From: Idiomarina aquatica
GTDB taxonomy: Bacteria > Pseudomonadota > Gammaproteobacteria > Enterobacterales > Alteromonadaceae
Assembly: GCF_004362895.1 (NCBI RefSeq)
Contig: NZ_SNXI01000008.1
Span: forward strand, 43,441 to 107,440
Length of the DNA: 64,000 bases
Reading direction: 5' to 3'
Shown: piece after piece, positions 38,871-48,196 of the stretch
How the letters are laid out: each line of letters starts with the position of its first letter
Position numbering within the stretch: the stretch's first letter is position 1
Position numbers and translations under genes: made by a program
Notes under the pieces: model-generated
The model's database searches: none
What the model was told of the DNA's origin: nothing
Seen by the model: only the letters and a program-made list of their open reading frames with translations

Positions 38871-40742
38871 TTACTGCGCCCTTACTACACGAAACCCAAT
38901 ATAATTAGAGCTGAAGTCGGCAGGAAGTTCCATCCGCGTCGACACCCGCGCTAAACTCGGTGCAAAATTCCATGCGCCGCCACGAACCACTGAGCTCTGT
39001 TCTGAGGTCGTCCATTCCCAGACGTTACCCACGGTATCAAACAAACCCCAGGGATTACGCTGAAAGCTACCAACTGGCGCGGTACGTTGATTTGACCAGT
39101 CCGAGCCACAATTACGGCAATTGGCTTTACCAAAGCCTACGTCATTACCCCACCAGAAATCAGTTTCGGTACCGGCACGAGCAGCGTATTCCCACTGTGC
39201 TTCGGTAGGCAAGTTATAATCAAAGCCACTTTTTTGTGTTAACCACTGCGTATAAGCTTGCGCATCATTAAGGCTTACACAGACAACAGGAGAGGTCTCG
39301 CTCTGCGAAAACCCGGGGTTACGCCAGTTCAGGCTGTCATTGAATTTCGGCATGCCGTTTTGTAACACAGCGCAACTACCGTTCTTTTCCGCTTCGGTCA
39401 CATAGGCCGTGTCATTAACAAATTTACGAAAGTCAGTTACCGTGATTTCGGTGTCGGTAATACCAAATGGACGCGCAATAGACTCGGTCGTTGCCGGCCG
39501 TTCATTGGCCATACCGTTACCGGTCAGGTCACCCATTTTAAAATTGCCCGATGGCATAACCACCAGCTCAGGCCCGCGTACATCGCGGAATAAAATATCC
39601 TGAATTTTCTCGCCGCGAGTAAATGAATACTCTGACTTTTCGAGCTCCGCACGAATCACCTGTGCGTCTTTCAGGTTAAGCGTTTGGTTAAAGGCTGTGT
39701 AACCATATTTGATGATTTCGACTTCGTGTTCGCCGCCAGGTAACATCACCTCGATTGGCGTCGAGCCATAACTAACGCCGTCAATCATTACCTCGTCATC
39801 ATAGACGTTAGAGCGAATTGTTAGAGGATGCATCACCGAGCTGTCGACCGGTTCATCAGTAGCCGGCTCATTCGACGCGGTACGCTTTACTGCACAATAG
39901 CGGACATCAATATCTAATAAGGTACAGGCCTGCGACTGAGGCAGCTGACCACGCAGTTCGACGCCCATTTTAACGCCATAATTACCTTGTCCACTAAAGC
40001 CATCGCTTACAGTCTTTGAGCCCAGAATTTGCACATTGGGACTAACGCGCTCAAGGTTGGTGCGGGCTAACTCTGACTCAGATAAATCAGCTAACGTCTG
40101 GTCAAGGTATTGCTTTGATGCTTTTTGCTTAGCCAGTAACTTGCCACGAGTTTCACATTGGCTGAGAGTTTCTTCGCGGTCACAAACGATCGACTGGCTG
40201 ACTTCCAGATCGCCAGTGCGGTTAAATTCTTCCTGCAAGCGCTCCACACGTGCTACGTTACGCTGATCTTTGAAGGTCTCGATTTCGTTCAACAGGCTGT
40301 GTTTACTGACACGCGCCTCTTCTACTTCCCGACTCTTTGCACTAACCAGCTGAACCTGTGTTTTTATGTCTTCTTTATTCTGCTGATGTGCCATGACCGC
40401 TTCTTTGTAAGCTTCCTGAGCGCCGGCAATATCGATGGACGGATCATCAACTAACTGTTGATACCGATTATTCATTTCTTCCAGCGCTACCTGGCGCTGC
40501 TGCTCGAGCTCACGGTTTCGCTCGCGCAAAGATTGAAGCTGTTCTCTTAGCTGCTGTTCTTCTCGCTGCAAGGTCGCCACAGTGTCAGAAAAGTTGTCAT
40601 ACTCTGTCTGCAATGTCGCAATTTGGTTTGATATTTCTTCGACAGACATCTGCGTCGCGTCTGACTCCTGCTGAGCCAATGCTGTCGAGGCGAATGTCAA
40701 AGTAGAGGCCATTATCACGGCCAGTCGAGCCAATCGCATCAT
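38871..40742 (-). CDS. Secreted coiled-coil / PEGA / FGE-sulfatase-like protein of unknown role
   Basis: 623 residues. A Sec signal peptide (about 1-23) is followed by a long coiled coil (about 33-235). A beta-rich segment comes next, then a PEGA domain (about 311-370; VMIDGVSYGSTPIEVMLPGG in part) and a C-terminal formylglycine-generating-enzyme (SUMF1/EgtB/PvdO) fold (about 390-623; MPSGNFKMG, PTEAQWEYAARAG, TVGNVWEWT, VVRGGAWN, GFRVVR). In true FGE the RGGS motif is followed by two catalytic cysteines; here the matching stretch WNFAPSLARVSTR has none, so catalysis of that kind is unlikely and a binding or structural role in the periplasm is more plausible. It lies between mreB and mshC. 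Confidence 0.85.
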   Translation of the reverse strand: MMRLARLAVIMASTLTFASTALAQQESDATQMSVEEISNQIATLQTEYDNFSDTVATLQREEQQLREQLQSLRERNRELEQQRQVALEEMNNRYQQLVDDPSIDIAGAQEAYKEAVMAHQQNKEDIKTQVQLVSAKSREVEEARVSKHSLLNEIETFKDQRNVARVERLQEEFNRTGDLEVSQSIVCDREETLSQCETRGKLLAKQKASKQYLDQTLADLSESELARTNLERVSPNVQILGSKTVSDGFSGQGNYGVKMGVELRGQLPQSQACTLLDIDVRYCAVKRTASNEPATDEPVDSSVMHPLTIRSNVYDDEVMIDGVSYGSTPIEVMLPGGEHEVEIIKYGYTAFNQTLNLKDAQVIRAELEKSEYSFTRGEKIQDILFRDVRGPELVVMPSGNFKMGDLTGNGMANERPATTESIARPFGITDTEITVTDFRKFVNDTAYVTEAEKNGSCAVLQNGMPKFNDSLNWRNPGFSQSETSPVVCVSLNDAQAYTQWLTQKSGFDYNLPTEAQWEYAARAGTETDFWWGNDVGFGKANCRNCGSDWSNQRTAPVGSFQRNPWGLFDTVGNVWEWTTSEQSSVVRGGAWNFAPSLARVSTRMELPADFSSNYIGFRVVRAQ

Positions 40743-40807
40743 GTTCCCATTCCAAGCTTGAAAATAACTCAGCGGCAGTTAGCTGTTGCTGCGTCCGCGC
40801 TATTGTT

Positions 40808-40880
40808 ATTGTAGTTTTATTGAACGTTCGTCAACGTCGCGCATTTGTAATTACACCGCTTTATGCTATGTGCTTGTCAA
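40808..40880 (-). promoter_or_regulatory. Possible promoter region of the FGE-like gene
   Basis: On the minus strand there is a perfect TTGACA (40875-40880), but its best -10 (TGTAAT, 40850-40855) is 19 bp away. A second pair, TTGACG (40829-40834) and TACAAT (40808-40813), has a 15-bp spacer and overlaps the palindromic GAACGTTC. Either may be real; spacing is off in both. Confidence 0.3.
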
Positions 40881-40928
40881 CGAAAGCGCAAGAGGGAATA
40901 TCGTCGAAATGACGACAAAATAAGAGGA

Positions 40929-41438
40929 TTATGGCAACGCTTGTGTATAACCTTGCTCATTTATCTGTATTTGCCGAGTTGTATCGCCCTGTATCAGTAG
41001 TGTCAGCGGTCCCCCTGCGCAAAGCGTTTCGGGCTGACTGCTGTCACTATAGGGGCAACCCATGCTATCAAAATTAATTCGAGACAGACCCGAGAATTCG
41101 ACACTATCTTTGGTATCTATAGCAATGCAGTCGCCACGCTCTTCGCACAATGCGGCTGCATCAATATCACAAGGCGCACCTGGCTCAAGTTCGAACAGAC
41201 CGACTTCTTTATTAGTTACACACACACTGTATAGATTTTCCGCAGCAGTATCCTGCATCGCCCGCTGTTGTTGCAGCCGCAATAAACTCATCACCTGCCC
41301 CTGATATGCAGCAACATCGACGCCACTGCGGCCGCCGATCAGTGGGTAGGCACTCACCGCTAAAATTCCCACCACAACAATGATGATAATAAACTCAACT
41401 ATGGTAAAACCGCGTGCTTTTATGACAGAACCAGGCAT
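40929..41438 (-). CDS. mshC: MshC-like minor pilin (GspH/FimT type)
   Basis: 169 residues. The type IV prepilin N-terminus RGFTIVEFIIIIVVVGILAVSA, with cleavage after Gly and Glu at +5, is followed by GQVMSLLRLQQQRAMQDT and a Cys-containing C-terminal part, matching MshC. Minor pilins prime pilus assembly in the inner membrane. It reads away from mshD-O-P-Q rather than with them. Confidence 0.8.
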   Translation of the reverse strand: MPGSVIKARGFTIVEFIIIIVVVGILAVSAYPLIGGRSGVDVAAYQGQVMSLLRLQQQRAMQDTAAENLYSVCVTNKEVGLFELEPGAPCDIDAAALCEERGDCIAIDTKDSVEFSGLSRINFDSMGCPYSDSSQPETLCAGGPLTLLIQGDTTRQIQINEQGYTQALP

Positions 41439-41574
41439 TGGTATGACTTACCTCAGCATTTAGGGGGTACATATTTGGACGATCAGCATGTTAATCTGAT
41501 TATTCTTGAACATTATATCAACAGCCAGTAAAAAAACAGTTAAACTCGGTATTAATAATTAGTTAGAGAACACT

Positions 41575-42102
41575 ATGCACCAGCGCGGCTTTACGCTTAT
41601 CGAGATTATAGTCGGAATCGTCACACTAGGCATTGCTTTGGTGGTGTTGTCGACCCTGCTGTTCCCGCAAGCCCCGCGCAGCGCTGGGCCCTTGCTGCAA
41701 GCGCGGGCTTCAGCGCTTGGGCAAATGTTTATCAATGAGGTTATGGGAAAGGCGTTTGACGAATCCAGCGATATGAGTGGTGGATATACTCGTTGCAGCG
41801 ACTCGGGAACATGCACTGCACCCGGAGCTCTCGGCGCAGAAGAAGCAACACGAAGCAATTACGATGACGTGGATGATTTTAATGGCTTATCAACGCAAGC
41901 AGGTGACGAGATCGATGGCGTTCTTCTTCAGGGAGGCGTCAATGAGCGATTCCAAAACTTTAGCTTTGCTATCTCGGTAGCCTACTCCGATGGCAGCGCT
42001 CAAGTGCAGTCAACAGTCACAAGGTTTAAACGTGTAGACGTGACAATATCGGCACCTAATAGTCAAGAGTTCCACTTTACTGCCGTTAAGGGCGATTACT
42101 AA
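41575..42102 (+). CDS. mshD: MshD-like minor pilin
   Basis: 175 residues. Prepilin N-terminus RGFTLIEIIVGIVTLGIALVVLSTL with cleavage after Gly7 and Glu5 of the mature form. PRSAGPLLQARASALGQMFINEVM is typical of MshD. It overlaps mshO by one base and starts a plus-strand block of four pilus genes. Confidence 0.85.
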   Translation: MHQRGFTLIEIIVGIVTLGIALVVLSTLLFPQAPRSAGPLLQARASALGQMFINEVMGKAFDESSDMSGGYTRCSDSGTCTAPGALGAEEATRSNYDDVDDFNGLSTQAGDEIDGVLLQGGVNERFQNFSFAISVAYSDGSAQVQSTVTRFKRVDVTISAPNSQEFHFTAVKGDY

Positions 42103-42929
42103 TGGCTCAGTTACGCGCCAAAGGATTCACCTTAATTGAGCTTGTTATCGTCATTGTGCTTTTAGCAATTATCGGGACGTTCTCGTTTCGCTTTATTGGC
42201 CTTGGCGCCGACGTTTACCGTGATACCAGCGCTCGGGAACAATTAATTTCACAATCTCGTTTTGCACTTGAGCGCTTAAGTCGTGAGTTACGCAACGCAC
42301 TGCCGTTAAGTGTTCGCGTATATGATAACAACCGCTGTATTCAATATGTTCCTATTTTAACCAGCGGGGAATATCTTGAGGTACCGACAACGGCTAACCC
42401 TGGCGACACGGTCACTGCCATTGCACCTTTGGAGCGCCGGACTCCACTCAGCCCATCGCAGCACTTGGTTATCTTCAATACACAAACGCCAGCAATTTAC
42501 GATAACTCGGGACAACGCTACGTAATTGATGACCGACAAATTGATAGCAGCACGAACACTATCGAGTTTGAGTTATCAAGTAGTTCAGGTGCCAATATCG
42601 AATTTAATAACACCGGTCCCTCACGCCGCTTTTACGAAGTCAGCCCCCCAGTCAGTTGGTGCTATCTTCCGGAGAACGGCCAGTTACGCCGCTTCCAGTC
42701 AACAAGCTTCTCAGCGGCACCACCTGTAAATACTACCGTTAGCTCTGGGGCATTAATGGCAGCACAATTGGGCAACGAACAAACTACCCCTCCAACGCCT
42801 TTGTTTGAGGTTGATAATGTTGTACTTAGTCAAAACAATCTTGTTTTGATAAACATTGTTGTCACGCGCGATGCTGCTGGGGAGGAGTTAAATCTGCTAT
42901 ATGAGGTTCATATACCCAATGTACCCTGA
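42102..42929 (+). CDS. mshO: MshO-like minor pilin
   Basis: 275 residues (GspJ/PilW-like). The prepilin leader KGFTLIELVIVIVLLAIIGTFSF is at the N-terminus and SRFALERLSRELRNALP, typical of J-type pilins, follows. Starts on the last base of the mshD stop (TAATG). Confidence 0.86.
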   Translation: MAQLRAKGFTLIELVIVIVLLAIIGTFSFRFIGLGADVYRDTSAREQLISQSRFALERLSRELRNALPLSVRVYDNNRCIQYVPILTSGEYLEVPTTANPGDTVTAIAPLERRTPLSPSQHLVIFNTQTPAIYDNSGQRYVIDDRQIDSSTNTIEFELSSSSGANIEFNNTGPSRRFYEVSPPVSWCYLPENGQLRRFQSTSFSAAPPVNTTVSSGALMAAQLGNEQTTPPTPLFEVDNVVLSQNNLVLINIVVTRDAAGEELNLLYEVHIPNVP

Positions 42930-42957
42930 GTCGAACCGCAAACTTACAGTAAACTCA

Positions 42958-43416
42958 ATGCATCAGCAACGCGGTGCAGTGTTGGCGATGGCTATTTTTA
43001 TAATCGTTGTTCTGAGTTTTGTCGGTGTTGCCGTCGTCAATATTTTAACCAGCTCATCTAAGGCCACTGTTAGTGAGGTTTATGGCGCTCGCGCACTATT
43101 TGCAGCACGGAGCGGTGCGGAAATATTTCTGGCAGATGAATTATTAGCTAACGCTGATAGCTTCATCGTTGACGACTGCGGAGCTCGCAACGAGGGTAGT
43201 GCTCCCAGCGATGTAGATGTTAACCCTTACCAGGTCGAATTTTCTGACTCCAACGGCAGTGGGCTATCGGATTGTCGCGCCGAGGTATACTGTGATCAGG
43301 TCACGACTCCCTTAAACAGTCTTCATGTGCGTGTCGAGTCCATAGGAAGTTGCGCAATTAGTGACAATGAGTATTCGCGTGTTTTATTGCTGGAGGCCAG
43401 TGATGCGGTACTTTAG
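42958..43416 (+). CDS. mshP: MshP-like minor pilin (PilX/GspK type)
   Basis: 152 residues from the ATG at 42958. QQRGAVLAMAIFIIVVLSFVGVAVVN is a PilX-type N-terminus with a non-canonical leader, as usual for MshP. The start is uncertain: in-frame ATGs at 42919 and 42901 would lengthen the leader and overlap mshO, and no candidate has a strong ribosome-binding site. Overlaps mshQ by 14 bases. Confidence 0.78.
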   Translation: MHQQRGAVLAMAIFIIVVLSFVGVAVVNILTSSSKATVSEVYGARALFAARSGAEIFLADELLANADSFIVDDCGARNEGSAPSDVDVNPYQVEFSDSNGSGLSDCRAEVYCDQVTTPLNSLHVRVESIGSCAISDNEYSRVLLLEASDAVL

Positions 43417-46400
43417 TTGGTTTTTAAGCAGCTTAATTTTTATATCTATCGGTTCTTTCGCAGCCGATTACGGCACAAAAAACAATGATGCGCCTCCGGG
43501 TTGTAGTCAGCAGGGTAATGGCTCCGTAGAGTGCCCCAACGGTTTGACCCTGCAGTGGAATGATACCATTAGCGCGACCAAAGCCACGGTTATCAACATT
43601 ACCGGTGATGCGGTGTTACAAAACGCACAAATCAGCGGCGGTATTACCATCAATGTTAGCGGGGGTAACCTCACAACCAACTCCGGTTTTGCGACCGATG
43701 GTGCGCTTAATGTCAGTGGTACCATAACCTTTGCTAATAACAATACCGTCGGCGGTACAATCTCTGCCGGCACCATCAACGCCTCCAGCGGCAGTAACAA
43801 TAACTATCAATCAAGCGTTTCAGTCAGCAATAGTTATACCGGTGGCTCCAATACGACGATCAGCGGCAACCTATCAGGTGGTGACATCATCACTGCCAGC
43901 GGAACTACAATAAACGGAAGCGTAAGCGGTGATAATCTCACACTAAATTATCAGACAACGGTTACAGGCAACGTTTCAGGCACTTCCCTCTGGACTGACG
44001 CCCAAGCCGATATCGGCGGCAGCGTCCAGGCCGCAAGTGTGACCATAGGCTCTGGTAGTAATGTTACCGGCGCAATTAGTGGAACTAATTTTGTCCAGTT
44101 AGCGCCCAGTAACTCGACATTCTCGGGAGATGTCAGCTCAAACGGGGATGTGTTTGTCGGCAGCGGCAACAGTGTTACAGGCAATATATCGGGTAACAAC
44201 ATCACCACAGACAGCCCGGTAACTATTAACGGTAATATTAACGCAAGCGGCGATTTTGATTTAGGCAGTGGTAGTCAGGTTACCGGTGATGTCAACGCAA
44301 ATAATGTCACTATCCGTGCCAGTAACGCCGAAGTCGACGGTACCGTTGTCGCATCCGGCGATATCGTCATCGGTAGCGGTTCAGGTGTAGAAGGCTCAGC
44401 ATCGGGCGCCAGTATCGAAATGCAAGACTCCAACGCGTATATTACGGAAAACGCCTTTGCAGACTCGGTAATTGATATAGGTTGGGCCGGTTCTATCGGC
44501 GGTGATGCTACTGCACCCACCATTATTAACGACAGTGGCGACGAAAACGCCGTGGTCGGCGACCGCTACTGCGATGACTCAAATAGTAACGTCGACCCAA
44601 ACGATGCCTTTGCCTGCGACACCGGTTCCGGGCCAACAGACCCCGGTGACGGCAGCGGTGGGGATAATACGGACTATACATTAAGCTGTGAGCAACTAGC
44701 TGAATTATCGCAATATGGCATTGTTGGCTCTAGCAGTTTTACTGCTGGTTCAGGGTCGGCAATCAATAATAATGACATTGAAGATGAGGAGGGAAACACG
44801 CCCACACCACAAGGGACTATCGATACTGTCGATTTGCCCTACCCGCCGCTTGACCCGTCTACTTTTCCGGCCTTTTCCGGCGGAGGTGATGTGACTAATG
44901 GGATAAATGTCGCTGCGGGCACCTACGACCTGGTTCGCATCTCCGGCAATAATGGCCAAACAACTTTTGCCGGCGGCACTTATTACATCGAAGAACTACG
45001 CTTCAGTACACAAAACAACTCAGCAACACTGGCTCCCGGGACCTACTATATTGGCGAAATAAATTTAGGTAATAATTCAACCATTAATATTTCACCCCAA
45101 GGTCTGGTCGAAATTTATGTAAGAGACGGCGTCAACGGCGGTAACGATATTTCGTTTAACAACAATGGGCGTACCCGAGATCTCATTGTTTACCTTTACG
45201 ATAACGCCGACTTCGTTATTGGTAATTACTGCAACAGTGGTAATAATTGCCCCGAGTTTACTTTTAATGGCAGTATTTACAGCCCTTACGAAACGGTCGA
45301 TATTGAGTTTGGGCAAAATACAAACTATAAAGGCAGTGCCTTAACCCAGGGAACCGTTGATTTTGGCAATAATACTGAAATAACGTATTCCGAGCAGGAT
45401 CAACGTGACAGTCTAGAAGCGCAAGGTTGTGATCCGGCAATCTTGGACGACGACCCCGTTATAACAGTAAATCATTACCGATTGAGCTTTCCCGACTCAA
45501 CAGTGAGCTGTTTAGCTGCAGCCGTTGACGTCCAAGCCTGCAGTAACGAACCCAGCGATTCTGATTGTGTCCCTATCATAGAAGCAGAGCCCAGCGTTAC
45601 TCTTAATTCATCTAACGCCAACAGTTCTTGGACAAGCGGTACTTCCACCAATTTGACGCTGAGCGCTGGACAAGCCCAAGCCAACTTAACTCTGGTTGAT
45701 AGCGGCACCAGCACGTTGTCCCTCAGCAATCCATCAATTGCGGCCAGCAACCCTTTTGTGTGCTACTCCAGTGGTGTTCAAAACAACAATTGTCAAATAG
45801 AGTTTAAACCCGCGGGCTTAATTATCACCGCGCTAGATGGTACTGGTGCGATTCCCACTCAGATTGCAGGGAGAAATTTTGATACCAAGATACGTGCCGT
45901 GGAAACCAATACTACAACAGGCGCTTGTCAGGCGGCGATATCCGGCCAGCAAACCGTAACTATGGGCGTAGAAGCGATCAACCCAACCGCTTTTGCCGAC
46001 ACTGACTATACGGTAAATGAGATTCCACTGCAGGCAATGAGTTTGGGAACGGTACCGACCGACAAAAGTAACATCACAACATCTCTCACCGTTAATTTTG
46101 ATAGCAGCGGTGAAGCCGTTTTAGACAATTCATACGCAGATGTCGGCCGGTTGCGTTTGCATGCGTTTGTTCAACTGCCCGCAGCCCCCCCTAATCCGGC
46201 TTATCAGCTATCGGGAGCCAGTATCAATGATTTTGTCGTTAAGCCGTTTGCCTTAAATCTTGCGGCCAGAACTAGCGCGGGGCAAGAGTCCAACGGTGAC
46301 GCAACAGGTTTTACGGCGGCCGCGGAGACGTTCGAGGTGACAGTACAAAGCCTTGCAGAAGGCGGTACGTTAACCAATAATTTTGGTAACGAAACGACCC

Positions 46401-47542
46401 CATACTCATTTGACTTCGACATCACCGCTGTCCAATTCCCAACCGGTGGTGATGGCATCAACTCCCTTAGTAAAGGAACTGCTGATCCGATTAACAATGG
46501 TCAAGCCAACTGGCAAAACGTCAGTTGGCCCGAAGTGGGTAATATCCTTTTACAACCAGGCTTTAGCAACGGCGCGCTAACTAACGACTACCTTGGTGCA
46601 GGGGACGCTGAATCCCGCGTAGCGAAAAACGTCGGCCGTTTTTACCCGCACCATTTCAAGGTAACGACTAGTGAACTGACTAATACCTGCGGGAATTTCA
46701 GCTATATGGGCCAGGCTGATATCGGTGTTGAATACACGATAGCAGCACGCAATGCTGATAATGTCACGACACAAAATTACGACAATAATAGTTTAAGTTA
46801 CCCCACGGCTGAAGTTAGTGAGGGCGCCTACGTGTTACCTGACGGTGGAACTAACTACACCGATTTATCCGGCCGCTGGACGTCAACAGAAAGTGATACA
46901 TGGATTTCTGGAGTGCTGGAACAATTAAGCGACAATGCTGCGCTTGAACGTTCAGGGTTAGAGCCAGATGGGCCTTACGATGCGTTGACCGTTGGTATTA
47001 TGATCGCCAGCGGCAGTGAGCCCCATGATCGTGATTTTTTAGCAGCCGATAAAACCATTAATGGGTTGGCCGTGGCATTGGATGACACATTAAACGTGCG
47101 TTTTGGCCGTACCGTGCTGGAAAATATTTTTGGCCCTTCCACTACTGACCTTAATATCGTGCTGAGCAACCAATATTTTAACGATAATGAGCAGTTTGTC
47201 ACCAATACCGACGATACCTGCTTCACCGTGGAGCACGACGGTAGTGCGCAGTCGACTTCCACCTTTGATGTAGCTAACGACGAAGTTATTACGACCGGCA
47301 ATGCAACGCTTCAGCAAGGACAGTTGCCCCCCGGGAGCTTTTTGTTTATCGCCCCCGCAAACGAAGCACTCTATGATTTCTGCTACGCGACGGCAGATTA
47401 CCTCACCTTTGACTGGGGCGAATTACCGAACTCGATAGACAGTGGTGGCGCCATCTGCACGGATAACGACCCGCGCGCAACCGCAAACTTTGGTTTATAT
47501 CGAGGGAATGACCGCGTGATTTATTGGTTGGAGCGCTGGTGA
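43403..47542 (+). CDS. mshQ: MshQ, large secreted MSHA-locus protein with beta-solenoid N-terminal half
   Basis: 1379 residues with a Sec signal peptide (about 1-20, ending SFAAD). Residues ~40-360 are Gly/Asn/Ser/Thr-rich, low-complexity and resemble polymer-forming (bactofilin-like) beta-solenoids. Within them, residues 216-359 form four ~36-residue repeats each starting GSGxxVxG. A second beta-rich section with many Asn follows (to about 690). The C-terminal half matches the MshQ/DUF6701 type (VGRLRLHAFVQL; VGRFYPHHF). MshQ is a locus-encoded secreted protein; a tip or surface adhesin role is suspected but not proven. Confidence 0.85.
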   Translation: MRYFSWFLSSLIFISIGSFAADYGTKNNDAPPGCSQQGNGSVECPNGLTLQWNDTISATKATVINITGDAVLQNAQISGGITINVSGGNLTTNSGFATDGALNVSGTITFANNNTVGGTISAGTINASSGSNNNYQSSVSVSNSYTGGSNTTISGNLSGGDIITASGTTINGSVSGDNLTLNYQTTVTGNVSGTSLWTDAQADIGGSVQAASVTIGSGSNVTGAISGTNFVQLAPSNSTFSGDVSSNGDVFVGSGNSVTGNISGNNITTDSPVTINGNINASGDFDLGSGSQVTGDVNANNVTIRASNAEVDGTVVASGDIVIGSGSGVEGSASGASIEMQDSNAYITENAFADSVIDIGWAGSIGGDATAPTIINDSGDENAVVGDRYCDDSNSNVDPNDAFACDTGSGPTDPGDGSGGDNTDYTLSCEQLAELSQYGIVGSSSFTAGSGSAINNNDIEDEEGNTPTPQGTIDTVDLPYPPLDPSTFPAFSGGGDVTNGINVAAGTYDLVRISGNNGQTTFAGGTYYIEELRFSTQNNSATLAPGTYYIGEINLGNNSTINISPQGLVEIYVRDGVNGGNDISFNNNGRTRDLIVYLYDNADFVIGNYCNSGNNCPEFTFNGSIYSPYETVDIEFGQNTNYKGSALTQGTVDFGNNTEITYSEQDQRDSLEAQGCDPAILDDDPVITVNHYRLSFPDSTVSCLAAAVDVQACSNEPSDSDCVPIIEAEPSVTLNSSNANSSWTSGTSTNLTLSAGQAQANLTLVDSGTSTLSLSNPSIAASNPFVCYSSGVQNNNCQIEFKPAGLIITALDGTGAIPTQIAGRNFDTKIRAVETNTTTGACQAAISGQQTVTMGVEAINPTAFADTDYTVNEIPLQAMSLGTVPTDKSNITTSLTVNFDSSGEAVLDNSYADVGRLRLHAFVQLPAAPPNPAYQLSGASINDFVVKPFALNLAARTSAGQESNGDATGFTAAAETFEVTVQSLAEGGTLTNNFGNETTPYSFDFDITAVQFPTGGDGINSLSKGTADPINNGQANWQNVSWPEVGNILLQPGFSNGALTNDYLGAGDAESRVAKNVGRFYPHHFKVTTSELTNTCGNFSYMGQADIGVEYTIAARNADNVTTQNYDNNSLSYPTAEVSEGAYVLPDGGTNYTDLSGRWTSTESDTWISGVLEQLSDNAALERSGLEPDGPYDALTVGIMIASGSEPHDRDFLAADKTINGLAVALDDTLNVRFGRTVLENIFGPSTTDLNIVLSNQYFNDNEQFVTNTDDTCFTVEHDGSAQSTSTFDVANDEVITTGNATLQQGQLPPGSFLFIAPANEALYDFCYATADYLTFDWGELPNSIDSGGAICTDNDPRATANFGLYRGNDRVIYWLERW
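44048..44479 (+). repeat. Four in-frame ~36-codon repeats in mshQ
   Basis: Units of 37, 35, 36 and 36 codons each begin with GSG(S/N)xVxG and end with a short hydrophobic/Asp run (DVFV, DFDL, DIVI, VIDI), consistent with two beta-solenoid coils per unit. DNA identity between units is low outside the glycine-rich anchors, so these are old protein repeats, not recent duplications. Confidence 0.7.
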
Positions 47543-47565
47543 TTTTGTGAAAAAGTAGGTATCAA

Positions 47566-47596
47566 CCTCAGCATCGAAACACGCTCGATGCTGAGG
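47566..47596. terminator. Terminator hairpin between convergent mshQ and mshA
   Basis: A perfect 12-bp stem CCTCAGCATCGA / TCGATGCTGAGG with a 7-nt loop lies between the two stops. Neither side has a long T-run, but the stem strength and position support bidirectional termination. Confidence 0.65.
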
Positions 47597-47625
47597 CTTC
47601 TTGGTGTCACTGAAACTTTATCGCA

Positions 47626-48144
47626 TTAGCAGCCGGTAGTTACTACATCAATAGATGGCTGGCCATCAGCTGTATTCACCTGTGTGTAAGATGCATAACA
47701 GTTTGTTGCAGACGCATCAGCTCCAGATGCTGGAGTAGTATCCAAACCTCCTATGAAATCGGCTGGAGAAATAAAAATCCTTGGAACTCCACCTGAACTA
47801 CCAATGATAAATGCCCAATCAGCGCTTTCATCAATTGTACCCGTCATGTCATATGCATCTAAGGTCGCGGCATCAATTATGCCCGCTTCTGACGCCTTAG
47901 GAAAACCATAATTAGTTTCAATTGTATTGACTTCTCCATCAGCTCCTAGCTCTCCTTCGATGGAGGCTTTTGCATAAATATTTTGATAGGCGCCTTGTAA
48001 TGCCCCTTTTAAGCCTTTAACGGTGCTAGCTCGCGCATCATTTGAGAAGTTAATAAACTGCGGCGCTGCTGTGACCGCCAAAATACCTAATACGACGATC
48101 ACGATGATCAGTTCGATTAGGGTGAAACCTTTTTGATTACGCAT
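47626..48144 (-). CDS. mshA: MshA-like major pilin
   Basis: 172 residues from ATG 48144 (AGAGAG upstream); the longer frame reaches into the mshB region and is not credible. The leader MRNQKG is cleaved before FTLIELIIVIVVLGILAVTAAPQF. The mature part contains LKGALQGAYQNIYAKASIEG and the C-terminal Cys pair (NCYASY to TTGC), matching mannose-sensitive haemagglutinin major pilins. These pili mediate surface attachment. Adjacent to mshB, with which it probably arose by duplication. Confidence 0.87.
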   Translation of the reverse strand: MRNQKGFTLIELIIVIVVLGILAVTAAPQFINFSNDARASTVKGLKGALQGAYQNIYAKASIEGELGADGEVNTIETNYGFPKASEAGIIDAATLDAYDMTGTIDESADWAFIIGSSGGVPRIFISPADFIGGLDTTPASGADASATNCYASYTQVNTADGQPSIDVVTTGC

Positions 48145-48196
48145 AATTGCACTCTCTCTTGTTGATTTAAAATAACTAAATTTGCGGGCCACGATA

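Noticed and set aside
48145..48196. Sigma-54 promoter before mshA
   Set aside because: A TGGC is present but no GC follows at the -12 distance, so the -24/-12 pattern fails.
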